Positions 1-7,689 of a stretch of DNA of 32,070 bases are shown piece by piece; position 1 is the first letter of the stretch, and each line of letters starts with the position of its first letter. A program made the position numbers and the translations under genes. Below the pieces are notes generated by a model. That model saw only the letters and a list, made by a program, of their open reading frames with translations, was not told the origin of the DNA and did not search any database. Origin of the DNA: a virus; IMG/VR virus record IMGVR_UViG_3300042392_002433, positions 1-32,070 of that record; one strand, 5' to 3'.

Positions 1-245
1 TCCTCACCGCCATCGGCCGCCTCCAAGCCACCCCCGCCGCCCACGCCACCATCCCCCAACTCGCCGCCCAACTCGCCTGCACCTTCCAAGCCATCGCCCA
101 ACACGCCGCCAAACACAACGACCTCATACAAACCGAAAAACCCCCCACCGGCCACGCCCTCATCCGCCTCACCATCACCGCCCCCGCCATCCGCCTACTT
201 CTCCAAGTCCAAAGAACCACCCGCACCATCGCCGCAAAACTTTAA
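1..245 (+). CDS. Hypothetical protein, 3' end only (5' cut by window)
   Basis: An open frame enters from the left edge (first full codon at base 3) and stops with TAA at 243-245, giving about 80 residues. The visible part is rich in Ala, Thr, Gln and Leu (TIPQLAAQLACTFQAIAQ is typical) and reads as helical. Codons end overwhelmingly in C, as in the phage backbone genes downstream, so it belongs to the backbone rather than to the cassette that begins right after its stop. I do not recognise the family. Its position just before the terminase genes would suit a small early or packaging-associated phage protein, but nothing in the sequence proves that. Confidence 0.6.
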   Translation, partial: LTAIGRLQATPAAHATIPQLAAQLACTFQAIAQHAAKHNDLIQTEKPPTGHALIRLTITAPAIRLLLQVQRTTRTIAAKL

Positions 246-255
246 CTCGGAATCC

Positions 256-663
256 ATGAAAAAACACTACGAAGGATCGATCGACCCGCTCGGGACACAA
301 GACTGTTCTCCGTCTTTATTGACGCCGGAAACAGACGCGATGCTCGCCGCCGATCTGCACCACTTGGAAGACGATGAAAGCTGCCCGGCCTCCGCATACT
401 GGCGGATGGTGGAGCTAACGCGGACGCTGGAACGAGAGCGCGACGAATGGCGGAAGAAAGCGGTGGATCTCCATGCCCGCTACAAGGGCGCACTGGAAGA
501 CATCGAAACGGCGATTGCGGAACGGAACATGGCACGCGCTACCGCGAACACCTTCCGGCAATGCGCGGAGGTCACTTTCGGGGTGATGCCGTTCCCGCGC
601 AAATTCCATTGGGAGAACGTCCAAGGCCATGCGCCCGAAGAGAAAGGATCAGCCAATGAGTGA
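256..663 (+). CDS. Hypothetical coiled-coil protein, first gene of cassette 1
   Basis: This is a 135-residue protein of unknown function. Residues about 55-100 form a charged heptad-like helix (ELTRTLERERDEWRKKAVD and onward) that probably makes a coiled coil. No catalytic motif, signal peptide or membrane segment is seen. The ATG at 256 lies 11 bases after the previous stop, with only a weak CGGA upstream. Base composition is symmetric (C about equal to G), unlike the C-rich genes on both sides. It overlaps the next gene by 8 bases, so the two are probably co-translated. Such small coiled-coil proteins are common accessory genes in phages; I cannot name a family. Confidence 0.75.
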   Translation: MKKHYEGSIDPLGTQDCSPSLLTPETDAMLAADLHHLEDDESCPASAYWRMVELTRTLERERDEWRKKAVDLHARYKGALEDIETAIAERNMARATANTFRQCAEVTFGVMPFPRKFHWENVQGHAPEEKGSANE

Positions 664-1000
664 GCAACTGGAGAGCTTCACCGGGTCGAATGCGCCGCCT
701 TGTTCGGCGTTGGACGCTGCGCTCGCACTGGTGGACTTCGGCCCGTGCCGAGGCGCTGAACGCCCGCAAGACTGGATCAATGTGGCGAGTCCGATGTGCG
801 CTCACTGCGATGGAGTGGAAGACGTGAATCTCGCCGCCGCTCGCATCATCGCCGCCGAATATCGGAAGGCGCTCGCCGTTATCGAGGCCATCGAAGAGCG
901 ATACATCGACGGCTGCGACACCTACGAGGATTGGAAATTCATGGGAAGCTCCGCCCGCGACTATCTTCTTCCGCCGAACAGTGAAGTATCCCCCCAATAA
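656..1000 (+). CDS. Hypothetical protein ending in NSEVSPQ, second gene of cassette 1
   Basis: A 114-residue protein. I start it at ATG 656 because AGAAAGGA at 641-648 sits 7 bases upstream, a good Shine-Dalgarno site, which is rare in this window. The frame is open further upstream but has no comparable site. A Cys pair is visible (MCAHC, about residue 47) together with a helix rich in Ala and Glu (about 60-85). No family was recognised. The last codons run into repeat copy R1, so the C-terminal heptapeptide NSEVSPQ is encoded by the repeat and is identical to the end of the cassette 3 protein at 16093-16380. Base composition is balanced, as in its overlapping partner upstream. Confidence 0.75.
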   Translation: MSEQLESFTGSNAPPCSALDAALALVDFGPCRGAERPQDWINVASPMCAHCDGVEDVNLAAARIIAAEYRKALAVIEAIEERYIDGCDTYEDWKFMGSSARDYLLPPNSEVSPQ

Positions 1001-1014
1001 GTGTCCATAACACC
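973..1014 (+). repeat. Cassette-end repeat R1
   Basis: First of three dispersed direct repeats. It begins GCCGAACAG, continues TGAAGTATCCCCCC and ends AATAAGTGTCCATAACACC. The stop codon of the cassette 1 gene lies inside it (TAA 998-1000), and the small terminase start follows 29 bases later. R3 (16353-16393) is nearly identical. R2 (3753-3795) shares both ends but has a different centre. Confidence 0.9.
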
Positions 1015-1042
1015 CTAATCCTCCATTTTAGCATCTACCCCC

Positions 1043-1558
1043 ATGCCCCCCTACCCCAAAGACCCCCGGCACCAGCGCATTGCCGACCTCATCCTCGCCG
1101 GCAGCAGCAAAGTCGATGCCTACCTTGCCTCCGGCTTCAAATCCACCCGCGCCTCCGCCTACCACGCCGTCACCCGCGTCCTTCGCCGGCCAGACGTCAA
1201 AGCCTACTTCGACCACATCAAAACCGCCGCCCAAGCCGCCGCAGAACAAGCCAGCGTCCTCACCGTCCTCGAAAAACGCCAATTTCTCGCCCGCGTCGTC
1301 CGCACCCCCCTTGCCACCCTCGATGCCACAGACCCCTCCGCCAAAGACGGAGACCTCATCAAATCCTACTCCCTCACCGAATCCGAAGCCTCCCGCTCCG
1401 AACGCATCGAAAAACTCGACCCCCTCAAAGCCATCGAAATGGACAACACCCTCTCCGGAGACGACGGCCAGCGCGACCTTCAACAAGCCCTCCACCAAGC
1501 CCTCGCCTCCCTCGCCGTCCGCTCCGCCCTCCCAGACGCCCCCATGCCCCTCGAATAA
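1043..1558 (+). CDS. terS: Terminase small subunit
   Basis: A 171-residue DNA-recognition subunit of the packaging motor. The N-terminal part (about residues 8-65) has the pattern of the Terminase_2 family: a helix beginning HQRIADLILAGSSKVDAYLA, then an Ala-rich helix-turn-helix-like stretch with ASAYHAVTRVLRRPDVKAYF, the usual 'repeated units, late p-V' signature. The rest is helical and charged and probably mediates oligomerisation and contact with the large subunit. The ATG follows CTACCCCC with no Shine-Dalgarno site, as usual for backbone genes here. The large subunit begins two bases after its stop, which supports the call. Composition is strongly C-rich. Confidence 0.8.
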   Translation: MPPYPKDPRHQRIADLILAGSSKVDAYLASGFKSTRASAYHAVTRVLRRPDVKAYFDHIKTAAQAAAEQASVLTVLEKRQFLARVVRTPLATLDATDPSAKDGDLIKSYSLTESEASRSERIEKLDPLKAIEMDNTLSGDDGQRDLQQALHQALASLAVRSALPDAPMPLE

Positions 1559-1560
1559 CC

Positions 1561-3138
1561 ATGCTCCAGCTCGCCAACACCCCCCTCGTCTCCCGTGCCT
1601 GGCGGCTCATGAACCTCTACACCATCCGGGATTCAGACAGCAACCTCATCCCCTTCGTCCCAAACATCGCCCAACGCCACTTCTGGAACCGCCGCTGGAA
1701 CTCCAACCACGTCCTCAAAGCCCGCAAACTCGGCTTCTCCACCTTCCTCCAAATCGAAAACCTCGATGCCCTCCTCTTCACCCCTGGCCTCACCGCCGGC
1801 ATCATCGACTTCACCCTCCCCGATGCCAAAGAAAAACTCTTCATGCTCCGCACCGCCTACGAAAACCTCGACAACCCGGACCTCCACCCCACCACCCACA
1901 AACTCGGCGCCATCATCAAACAAACCATCCCCATCTCCGGCTCCACCATCAAACTCGAATTCGCCAACAAATCCACCATCCGCTGCTCCACCTCCCTCCG
2001 CGGCGCCACCCCCCAGCGCATCCACTGGTCCGAAGCCGGCAAAACCGCCATTTGGTTTCCCGGCAAATTCACCGAAATCGTCAACGGAGCCCTCAACTCC
2101 ATCACCCCCGGCAACACCATCGACATCGAATCCACCCACGAAGGAGGCAAAGCAGGCGGCCACTACACCCTCCTCCGCAAAACCATGAAACAAAACGACG
2201 ACCACCTCACCCCCGTCGACCGCCGCTTCCACTTCTTCCCCTGGTATCTCGACCCACGCTACCAACTCCATCAACCCTCTCACCCCATCCGCACCGAAAT
2301 CACCCAATACTTCACCGACCTCTCCAAACAACTCAATCGCACCTTCACCCACTCCCAAGTGCTTTGGTATGACAGAAAACAAGACGAACAAGGCCATGGC
2401 ATGCTCAAAGAATTCCCCAGCACCCCCGGCGAAGCCTTCCAAGCCATCAACGACCACGCCATCTACGGCAAACAAATGGCAGACCTCCGCGCCTCCCGCC
2501 GCATGATCGACTTCGCCCCCGAGCCCGGCTACCCCCTCGCCGCCTTCTGGGACCTCGGCCTCTCAGACTCCACCGCCCTCTGGATCGTCCAGCCCCACGA
2601 CCGCGCCTACCTCGTCCTCCACTGGCTCGAAACCATTGGCGATCCCGCCTCTGCCATGCCAGACCACATCCTCCGCCTCGAGCGCGACCTCGGCCGCCCC
2701 ATTGCCCTCCACTACCTTCCCCACGATGCCGCCACCCGCGACCGCGGCACCGGCCTCTCCTACCAACAAACCCTCGCCCAATACGGCCTCAACAACACCA
2801 TCATCGTCCCCCGCACCCCCGACATCTGGCTCGGCATCGGCCACGTCCGCGACGTCCTCCCCCACTGCTGGTTCCACGCCACCCATTGCGACACACCCCG
2901 CGACTACATGGGAGAAGAACACCCCTCCGGCATCGCCTGCCTCGAAGGCTACTCCCGGGACATCTCCCCCACCTCCTCCACCCTCCGCGAAAAACCAAAA
3001 CACGACGCCTTCTCCCACTCCGCAGACGCCTTCCGCACCTTTGCCGAAGCCCGCCACCTCAACCTCCTCGACCGCCTCAACCAAACCACCAAAACCACCC
3101 CCCCAAAAATCATCCGCCCCCCTGTCCGCCGCCGCTAA
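1561..3138 (+). CDS. terL: Terminase large subunit (ATPase/nuclease)
   Basis: A 525-residue packaging motor protein. A Walker A-like segment KARKLGFST lies at residues 53-61, a variant without the classical GKS/T but typical of many phage terminases. The hydrophobic strand plus acidic pair RIHWSE (Glu158) fits Walker B. The C-terminal RNase H-like nuclease is marked by FWDLGLSDST with Asp331, by HDAATRDRGTG, and by HDAFSHSADAFR with Asp482 and Asp489. Length is normal for the family. It follows the small subunit by two bases and probably shares its transcript. The start has no Shine-Dalgarno site. Codon use is C-rich throughout, with no sign of a break. Confidence 0.92.
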   Translation: MLQLANTPLVSRAWRLMNLYTIRDSDSNLIPFVPNIAQRHFWNRRWNSNHVLKARKLGFSTFLQIENLDALLFTPGLTAGIIDFTLPDAKEKLFMLRTAYENLDNPDLHPTTHKLGAIIKQTIPISGSTIKLEFANKSTIRCSTSLRGATPQRIHWSEAGKTAIWFPGKFTEIVNGALNSITPGNTIDIESTHEGGKAGGHYTLLRKTMKQNDDHLTPVDRRFHFFPWYLDPRYQLHQPSHPIRTEITQYFTDLSKQLNRTFTHSQVLWYDRKQDEQGHGMLKEFPSTPGEAFQAINDHAIYGKQMADLRASRRMIDFAPEPGYPLAAFWDLGLSDSTALWIVQPHDRAYLVLHWLETIGDPASAMPDHILRLERDLGRPIALHYLPHDAATRDRGTGLSYQQTLAQYGLNNTIIVPRTPDIWLGIGHVRDVLPHCWFHATHCDTPRDYMGEEHPSGIACLEGYSRDISPTSSTLREKPKHDAFSHSADAFRTFAEARHLNLLDRLNQTTKTTPPKIIRPPVRRR

Positions 3139-3200
3139 TTCCCACGTCCCAAGTGTGCCACCCGCCGACGATAAAACTCCACCAACGAAATCAGACGTAT

Positions 3201-3503
3201 ATGAACCAACAGACTGACAAAGCCGTTGATGGCGGGTTGCACACCACTGACTTGTTCGCTGGGCCGATGCGCTCCGCTATGGTGTTCGCTGCCCGCTACA
3301 CCCACACCCGGAACACAGGCGGCACTCTCGCCGTAGTCCGCGCACTAAAACAATGCTGGCACGTCTTGGACGATCACACACGCGACCAGATCCTCCGCGA
3401 GTCGCACGAAGCGGAATACAACCTCGATGACTGGCAACACCTCCGAGATTTTGCAGCGAACGATCATGAGCAGCAACCCGAAAGGAGCGCCCCAGATGCC
3501 TGA
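3201..3503 (+). CDS. Hypothetical protein, first gene of cassette 2
   Basis: A 100-residue protein of unknown function starting at the ATG after ACGTAT. It carries RYTHTRNTGGTLAVVRALKQ and a C-terminal DDWQHLRDFA helix, a pattern I associate with small conserved phage proteins, without a known activity. The frame is open further upstream, but there it is only a shadow of the terminase gene. Balanced base composition sets it apart from both neighbours. It overlaps the next gene by 8 bases, exactly as in cassette 1, so the pair is likely translated together. No membrane segment or catalytic motif is visible. Confidence 0.75.
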   Translation: MNQQTDKAVDGGLHTTDLFAGPMRSAMVFAARYTHTRNTGGTLAVVRALKQCWHVLDDHTRDQILRESHEAEYNLDDWQHLRDFAANDHEQQPERSAPDA

Positions 3504-3765
3504 ATCCACCACGAAACTGCCCGCTCCTGAGGGTTGCGCTGCCTCTGCTGGTTCTGCGTTGGCGGACCAAGTGGGCGGTCGCCACTACAAATCTCTGGCC
3601 ATCCAGCCGGCCGAATACTGCCAGCGGAACCGTCTCCCCTACTGCGAGTCGAGCGTGATCCGCTATGTGACCCGCCACCGCGAAAAGAACGGCCGTGAGG
3701 ACATCGAAAAGGCCATTCACTGCCTAAAGCTACTGCTGGAACTCGAATACCCGCAGAACAGTTAA
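3496..3765 (+). CDS. DUF3310 family protein, second gene of cassette 2
   Basis: An 89-residue protein. Residues about 26-85 match the DUF3310 pattern of many phages: GGRHYKSLAIQPAEYC, then a helix ending SSVIRYVTRHREKNGREDI, then EKAIHCLKLLLELEY. Members are sometimes annotated as nucleotide kinases, but no P-loop is present and the function is unknown. The ATG at 3496 is chosen because GAAAGGAG (3480-3487) lies 8 bases upstream; an in-frame ATG at 3469 is the alternative. Like the other cassette genes it has symmetric base composition and a Shine-Dalgarno site. Its stop lies inside repeat copy R2. Confidence 0.85.
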   Translation: MPESTTKLPAPEGCAASAGSALADQVGGRHYKSLAIQPAEYCQRNRLPYCESSVIRYVTRHREKNGREDIEKAIHCLKLLLELEYPQNS

Positions 3766-3795
3766 TTATGGGAATCAATAAGTGTCCATAACACC
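3753..3795 (+). repeat. Cassette-end repeat R2 (variant centre)
   Basis: Second repeat copy. It shares the ends GC(A)GAACAGT and AATAAGTGTCCATAACACC with R1, but the middle is TAATTATGGGAATC instead of GAAGTATCCCCCC. The cassette gene stops at the TAA near its left end. The next backbone gene appears to use the GTG inside its right end as start codon. Confidence 0.85.
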
Positions 3796-4204
3796 GTCAC
3801 CCCTCCACCTCGCCGCCGTCGCCTGGCACTCCACCCCGGATCCGCCAAACACCTTTGCGGAAATCCTCGACTTCCACCTCTCCACCCCTGGCGCCGTCGT
3901 CATCTCCCTGCCGGATTCCTTCCTCATGGCCCGCCCCGTCATCGCCGCGCAGCCAGAAACACACCTCCACTTCACTTCCCCCCTTCAATCGCCACCCATC
4001 GCCGATTGCTGGCACGTTGCCTCCGCAGCAGGAAGCGTTCGCGCCTTGCTCATGCTTGCACACCGTCACCCCCTCCCGTGGGTCTCTTACTGCCGGCATG
4101 GGCAAGACCGCATCCGCCTCCACCAACTTCACACCCTCCTCCGCCATGGGCTCCCAGAAATCTCCAAAACTCCCAGAACCAGCCCCGCCACCTCCCCCCG
4201 TTAG
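3782..4204 (+). CDS. Conserved hypothetical phage protein upstream of portal
   Basis: A 140-residue protein of unknown function. The central segment DCWHVASAAGSVRALLMLA followed by LPWVSYCRHGQDRIRLHQL resembles small proteins often found just before the head-tail connector in T7-like phages; this is recall of a pattern, not a database match. The only initiator upstream of the good coding region is GTG 3782, which lies within repeat R2, so the original start may have been displaced when cassette 2 arrived. ATG 3926 is an internal alternative but would remove convincing sequence. C-rich codon use marks it as a backbone gene. It overlaps the next small gene. Confidence 0.65.
   Translation: MSITPSPLHLAAVAWHSTPDPPNTFAEILDFHLSTPGAVVISLPDSFLMARPVIAAQPETHLHFTSPLQSPPIADCWHVASAAGSVRALLMLAHRHPLPWVSYCRHGQDRIRLHQLHTLLRHGLPEISKTPRTSPATSPR
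3981..3993 (+). repeat. 13-mer CCCTTCAATCGCC, copy 1
   Basis: First of three exact copies of CCCTTCAATCGCC (others at 7728-7740 and 13806-13818). This copy lies inside the gene at 3782-4204, while the other two lie in intergenic leaders. Function unknown. Confidence 0.7.
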
Positions 4205-4325
4205 CGCCACCGGCACAGAACAAGCCACCGCCGACATCGAGGAACGCCGCCGCAAAGGCAAACGCTACACCTTCGAGAACACCATCATCGCCCCCGGCAC
4301 CACCGGACGCCAAACCCTCGGCTAA
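4146..4325 (+). CDS. Small conserved phage protein before portal
   Basis: A 59-residue protein with a Pro-rich N-terminus (PEPAPPPPP), then a basic helix EERRRKGKRYTF and the end GTTGRQTLG. Tiny proteins with a basic RRRKG segment followed by a small-residue G..TLG tail commonly precede portal genes in podoviruses and siphoviruses; their function is unknown. ATG 4146 is preferred, with ATG 4098 as an in-frame alternative giving 16 more residues. It overlaps the upstream gene by 59 bases or more and ends two bases before the portal start, so it belongs to the head operon. Real coding is supported by position and by the basic helix rather than by length. Confidence 0.6.
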   Translation: MGSQKSPKLPEPAPPPPPVSATGTEQATADIEERRRKGKRYTFENTIIAPGTTGRQTLG

Positions 4326-4327
4326 CC

Positions 4328-5992
4328 ATGTCCACCCCAGACCCAAAGGCCGAAGCACTCCTCGCCCAAAACGCCACCCTCGTCGCCGAGCGCTCCGCCT
4401 GGGATAGCCTCTGGCAAGACTGTGCCGACATCGTCCACCCTCGCCGCAACCAAATCACCCAGAAAACCCCCATCGGCCCGCCCGATCGCACCACCCTCCA
4501 CCGCAACAACGACGGCACCGCCATGAGGGCAAACAACACCCTCGCCACCGGCCAATCCGTCCGCATCACCCCCATGGGCGCCCGCTGGTTCATCCTCCGG
4601 CCCCCGCCCTCCCTCCAAGGAAACCAAATCGCCGAAAACTACTTCGCCCGCGCCACCGAAATCCTCGTCGCCTCCCTCGGCACCTCCAACTTCTACAACC
4701 GCGGCCACGAATGCTACCTCGATCGCGGATGCTTCGGCATCGCCGCCCTCGAAGTCACCGGCGGCCCAAACAACCGCGGCCTCCACTTCCGCACCTACCC
4801 AGTCGGCTCCTTCTCCATCGCCCAAAACTCCTTCGACGAAGTCGACGTCATCCACCGCAACTACGAGCAAACCCCCGCTCAACTCCTCGAAGCCTTCGGC
4901 CGCAAAGCCCTCCACGAAGACATCCTCAAAAAATTCGACAACCCCGCCACCCGCTACCAACGCACCGAACAACTCATCCACGCCATCCACCCCCGCACCG
5001 ACCGCGACCCCCGCCGCCAAGACGCAGCCCACAAACCCTACGCCTCCACCTACCTCCACAAAGGCACCAACACCATCATCCTCGATTCCGGCTTCGACGA
5101 ACTCCCCACCGCCGTCTCCCGCTGGTCCACCTGGGGAGAATCCCCCTACGGCTGGGCACCCGCCTACGCCGCCCTCCCCGAAGCCTCCCAGCTCGACTTC
5201 CTCGAGCAAATGCTCGACACCCTCGTCGAAACCGCCGCCTTCCCCCGCGTCCTCGCCCCCGCCGGCATGAAGAACGAAATCGACTTCACCGCCTGCGGCC
5301 TCACCATGTTCGATCCCGCCATCACCCAAGTCCCCCAAGAATGGCTAACCGGCGGCCGCTACGATGTCGGCAAAGACCGCGCCTTCGAAAAACGCCGCGC
5401 CATCGAAACCGCCTTCCACGTCGAACTCTTCAACGCCATCTCCCAGCTCGACCCCAAAGCCACCGCCACCCAAATCTCCGCCATCATCACCGAGTCCCGG
5501 GAACTCTTCCACCCCATCTATTCCAACATGGTCCGGGAATTCCTCACCCCCGTCCTCCGCCGCTCCTTCGCCCTCCTCCTCCGCCAAGGAGTCATCCCTC
5601 CGCCGCCCCTCTCCATCCTCCAGACAGACAGCCTCTCCGCCTTCCTTGAGGAGCCGGCCGTCGAATACGTCTCCGCCATGGCCCTCGCCCTCGAGGCCTC
5701 CCACCTCCACAAATTCCAAGAAATCATCGGCGTCCTATCCCCCCTCGCCAATCTGGATCCCACCATCCTCGACTACATCAACCCCGCCACCATTGGCGCC
5801 CACTTCCACCGCACCTCCGGCCTCCCCACCGTCCTCCTCCGTACACCCCAGGAACTCCAGGAACTCCAAGAAGCCCGCGCCCAACAAGCCCAAGCCCAAC
5901 AAGCCCTCCAAGCCACCGAAGCCATCCGCAACCTCGGCGGCCCCCAAGAAACCCTCCGCGCCGCCCAACAAGCCGCACCCCTCGACGCCTAA
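4328..5992 (+). CDS. Portal / head-to-tail connector protein (T7-like)
   Basis: A 554-residue portal protein forming the ring at the capsid vertex through which DNA enters and leaves. It matches the T7-type 'head to tail connecting' family. The N-terminus has a helix ending WDSLWQDCADIVHPRR, followed by ATGQSVRITPMGARWFILRP. The central part has FYNRGHECYLDRGCFGIAAL and the conserved strand region FRTYPVGSFSIAQN. Further on comes SPYGWAPAYAALPEASQLDF, which is typical of the connector stem. The last 50 residues are Gln/Ala-rich (QAQQALQATEA). Size is as expected (T7 gp8 is 536 residues). The gene lies between terminase and scaffold in the usual order, with C-rich codons and no Shine-Dalgarno site. 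Confidence 0.9.
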   Translation: MSTPDPKAEALLAQNATLVAERSAWDSLWQDCADIVHPRRNQITQKTPIGPPDRTTLHRNNDGTAMRANNTLATGQSVRITPMGARWFILRPPPSLQGNQIAENYFARATEILVASLGTSNFYNRGHECYLDRGCFGIAALEVTGGPNNRGLHFRTYPVGSFSIAQNSFDEVDVIHRNYEQTPAQLLEAFGRKALHEDILKKFDNPATRYQRTEQLIHAIHPRTDRDPRRQDAAHKPYASTYLHKGTNTIILDSGFDELPTAVSRWSTWGESPYGWAPAYAALPEASQLDFLEQMLDTLVETAAFPRVLAPAGMKNEIDFTACGLTMFDPAITQVPQEWLTGGRYDVGKDRAFEKRRAIETAFHVELFNAISQLDPKATATQISAIITESRELFHPIYSNMVREFLTPVLRRSFALLLRQGVIPPPPLSILQTDSLSAFLEEPAVEYVSAMALALEASHLHKFQEIIGVLSPLANLDPTILDYINPATIGAHFHRTSGLPTVLLRTPQELQELQEARAQQAQAQQALQATEAIRNLGGPQETLRAAQQAAPLDA

Positions 5993-6025
5993 CACCATCC
6001 CCCAAAATCCTCTCAACCCCACCCC

Positions 6026-6556
6026 ATGACCCAACCTCCCCGCCATGCCCACTCCCCCACGCAAAACCGCCCCTCGCAAAGTGACGCCGCCAAACAAGAA
6101 CGCGCCAAACTCCTCTCCGCCATCCATGCCACCCTCACCAGCGACCCCGGCAAACAATTCCTCACCTGGCTACACACCGCCGCCCCCATCGACTGCCCTC
6201 TCAACGATGCCGACCACTTCGACTCCACCTTCGATCCCGCCGTCTTCCTCGCCCTCTTCACCACCGTCCCCGGCCGCACTACCCTCGCCTGGCTTTGCCA
6301 CATCGGAGGAACAGACCGCCCCGTCTACCAGCTACTCCCCGCCAACGCCCACCTCGACCCACTCGCCGCTTGCGTCCGGGAAGGCCGCCGCCTCATCCCT
6401 GCCATGCTCCGCTCCCTTGTCAACGGCACTTACCACCCGGGAATCCCCGACGACACCCTTGCAGCCACCAAAGACGGCCTCCGCCAACTCCACCTCGAAA
6501 TCCTCTCCACTCTCGCCGACGCCAAAGCCGAGCACTCCATCCTCGGCCCCGAGTGA
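6026..6556 (+). CDS. Hypothetical head-region protein, possibly Bbp19-like
   Basis: A 176-residue protein between portal and scaffold. It contains two related-looking segments with the pattern P-G-(K/R)-x3-L-x-W-L: SDPGKQFLTWLH (about residue 41) and VPGRTTLAWLCHIGG (about 83). They are followed by the acidic/aromatic region and VREGRRLIPAMLRSLV (about 117-132). The second segment resembles the Bbp19 family of small podovirus structural proteins, where a GR..L..LL..G motif precedes an F..GRR helix; I hold this only moderately. The first 20 residues are low-complexity. The start follows AACCCCACCCC. A second reading frame with no start continues right after its stop (next entry). Confidence 0.6.
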   Translation: MTQPPRHAHSPTQNRPSQSDAAKQERAKLLSAIHATLTSDPGKQFLTWLHTAAPIDCPLNDADHFDSTFDPAVFLALFTTVPGRTTLAWLCHIGGTDRPVYQLLPANAHLDPLAACVREGRRLIPAMLRSLVNGTYHPGIPDDTLAATKDGLRQLHLEILSTLADAKAEHSILGPE

Positions 6557-6737
6557 CCGCCCCAAGCCCTGCCCCACCCTCGGCCACGGCTCCCTCGAAT
6601 ACTTCACCTGGTCCGCCGCCCACGATACCGACGCCGAATTCCTCCGCCTCTACAGCCTACGCGCCGAGAAAATGGCAGCCCGCTGGCCAGATGCCACCGC
6701 CGCCAACAAACGCCTCCACGCCCTCCTCAACCCCTAA
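6555..6737 (+). CDS. Start-less downstream reading frame (frameshift extension or small gene)
   Basis: After the stop at 6554-6556, the +1 frame holds a convincing protein segment of about 60 residues, with GHGSLEYFTWSAAHDTDAEF and then LYSLRAEKMAARW, ending TAA at 6737. It has C-ending codons like the backbone. In this frame I find no ATG or GTG for over 90 bases upstream. TTG 6459 would give a Ser/Pro-rich leader that looks like a shadow frame, and ATG 6672 would discard most of the good part. The junction reads GGC CCC GAG TGA C. A +1 slip on CCC, or at the weak UGA-C stop, would fuse it to the upstream protein. A separate gene with an unusual start, or a sequencing error, are the alternatives. 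Confidence 0.45.
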   Translation, partial: DRPKPCPTLGHGSLEYFTWSAAHDTDAEFLRLYSLRAEKMAARWPDATAANKRLHALLNP

Positions 6738-6763
6738 CTCTACCCACAACCCCACCCAACCCC

Positions 6764-7660
6764 ATGAAATACCGCACACCATTCCAAATCCTCCGCACCG
6801 AAGCCATCCTCGAAGCCCCACCAGCCGGCGGCGGAACCCCCGCACCCACTCCCGCCCCAGCAGCCACACCACCCCCAGCTCCCGCCATCCTCAACCCGGA
6901 CGGCACCTTCGGAGAAAACTGGCACACCGCCCTCGGCGATAACTTCGCCCCCCACGCCTCCTCCCTCACCCCCTTCAAAAACGTAGGAGACCTCGCCAAA
7001 TCCTACCTCCACTTCCGCTCCAACGGCCCCGCCTACCCAGAAGCCAACGCCGCCCCCGAAGACGTCGCCCGCTTCCGGACCCTCGCCCGCGTCCCCGAGG
7101 CTCCGGAAGGCTACAACATCAAGCCCCCAGCAGACATCCCAGAAGGCATCACCTTCGATGCAGACCTCGCCGCGAACATCGCCAAAATCGCCCACGCCAA
7201 CCACGTCCCCGCTCCCGCCCTCCAAGCCCTCGTCGACGCCCAATTCCAAGCAGAAGTCGCCCGCCACACCGCCTTCACCACCGCCCAGCAAGAAGCAACA
7301 CGCGCCGCACAAGACGCCCTCGTCGCCGAGTGGGGAGGCAAATTCAACGAAAACTCCTCCATCGTCCGCCACCACCTCGCCCTCCACGCCGAGGCCGCCG
7401 GCATCCCCGCAGACTCCCCCGTCCTCGCCCAGCTTGCCAACATGCCCGAGGTTTCAAAACTCATGCTCCAAGTCGCCCGCCTCACCGCAGAAGACCACGC
7501 CCGCACCCCCAACGGCCTCGGAGACCTCCGCTCCCCACAAGAACGCGCAAACGCCATCATGGACGGCACCGATCCCACCTGGTCAGAACGCTACAAAAAC
7601 GGAGACCCAGACGCCTACAACACCGTCGCCAACCTCCTCAAACAAGCCTCCGGCCAATAA
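6764..7660 (+). CDS. Scaffolding / capsid assembly protein
   Basis: A 298-residue protein placed directly before the major capsid gene. After a Pro/Ala-rich linker (residues about 20-45) come DGTFGENWHTALGDN, the segment NVGDLAKSYLHFRS and PEGYNIKPP. This order is characteristic of podovirus scaffolding proteins: a 'FKNVDDLAKSYL' helix, then a 'PE.YEFK.P' turn. A long Ala/Gln-rich helical region (about 150-215) follows, as expected for a scaffold. It acts inside the procapsid to guide shell assembly and is normally released before maturation. The start is ATG 6764 after CAACCCAACCCC. A strong terminator follows the stop, separating it from the capsid gene. Confidence 0.82.
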   Translation: MKYRTPFQILRTEAILEAPPAGGGTPAPTPAPAATPPPAPAILNPDGTFGENWHTALGDNFAPHASSLTPFKNVGDLAKSYLHFRSNGPAYPEANAAPEDVARFRTLARVPEAPEGYNIKPPADIPEGITFDADLAANIAKIAHANHVPAPALQALVDAQFQAEVARHTAFTTAQQEATRAAQDALVAEWGGKFNENSSIVRHHLALHAEAAGIPADSPVLAQLANMPEVSKLMLQVARLTAEDHARTPNGLGDLRSPQERANAIMDGTDPTWSERYKNGDPDAYNTVANLLKQASGQ

Positions 7661-7689
7661 CCTCACCTCCCCTCCACCCCTGGCCACAC

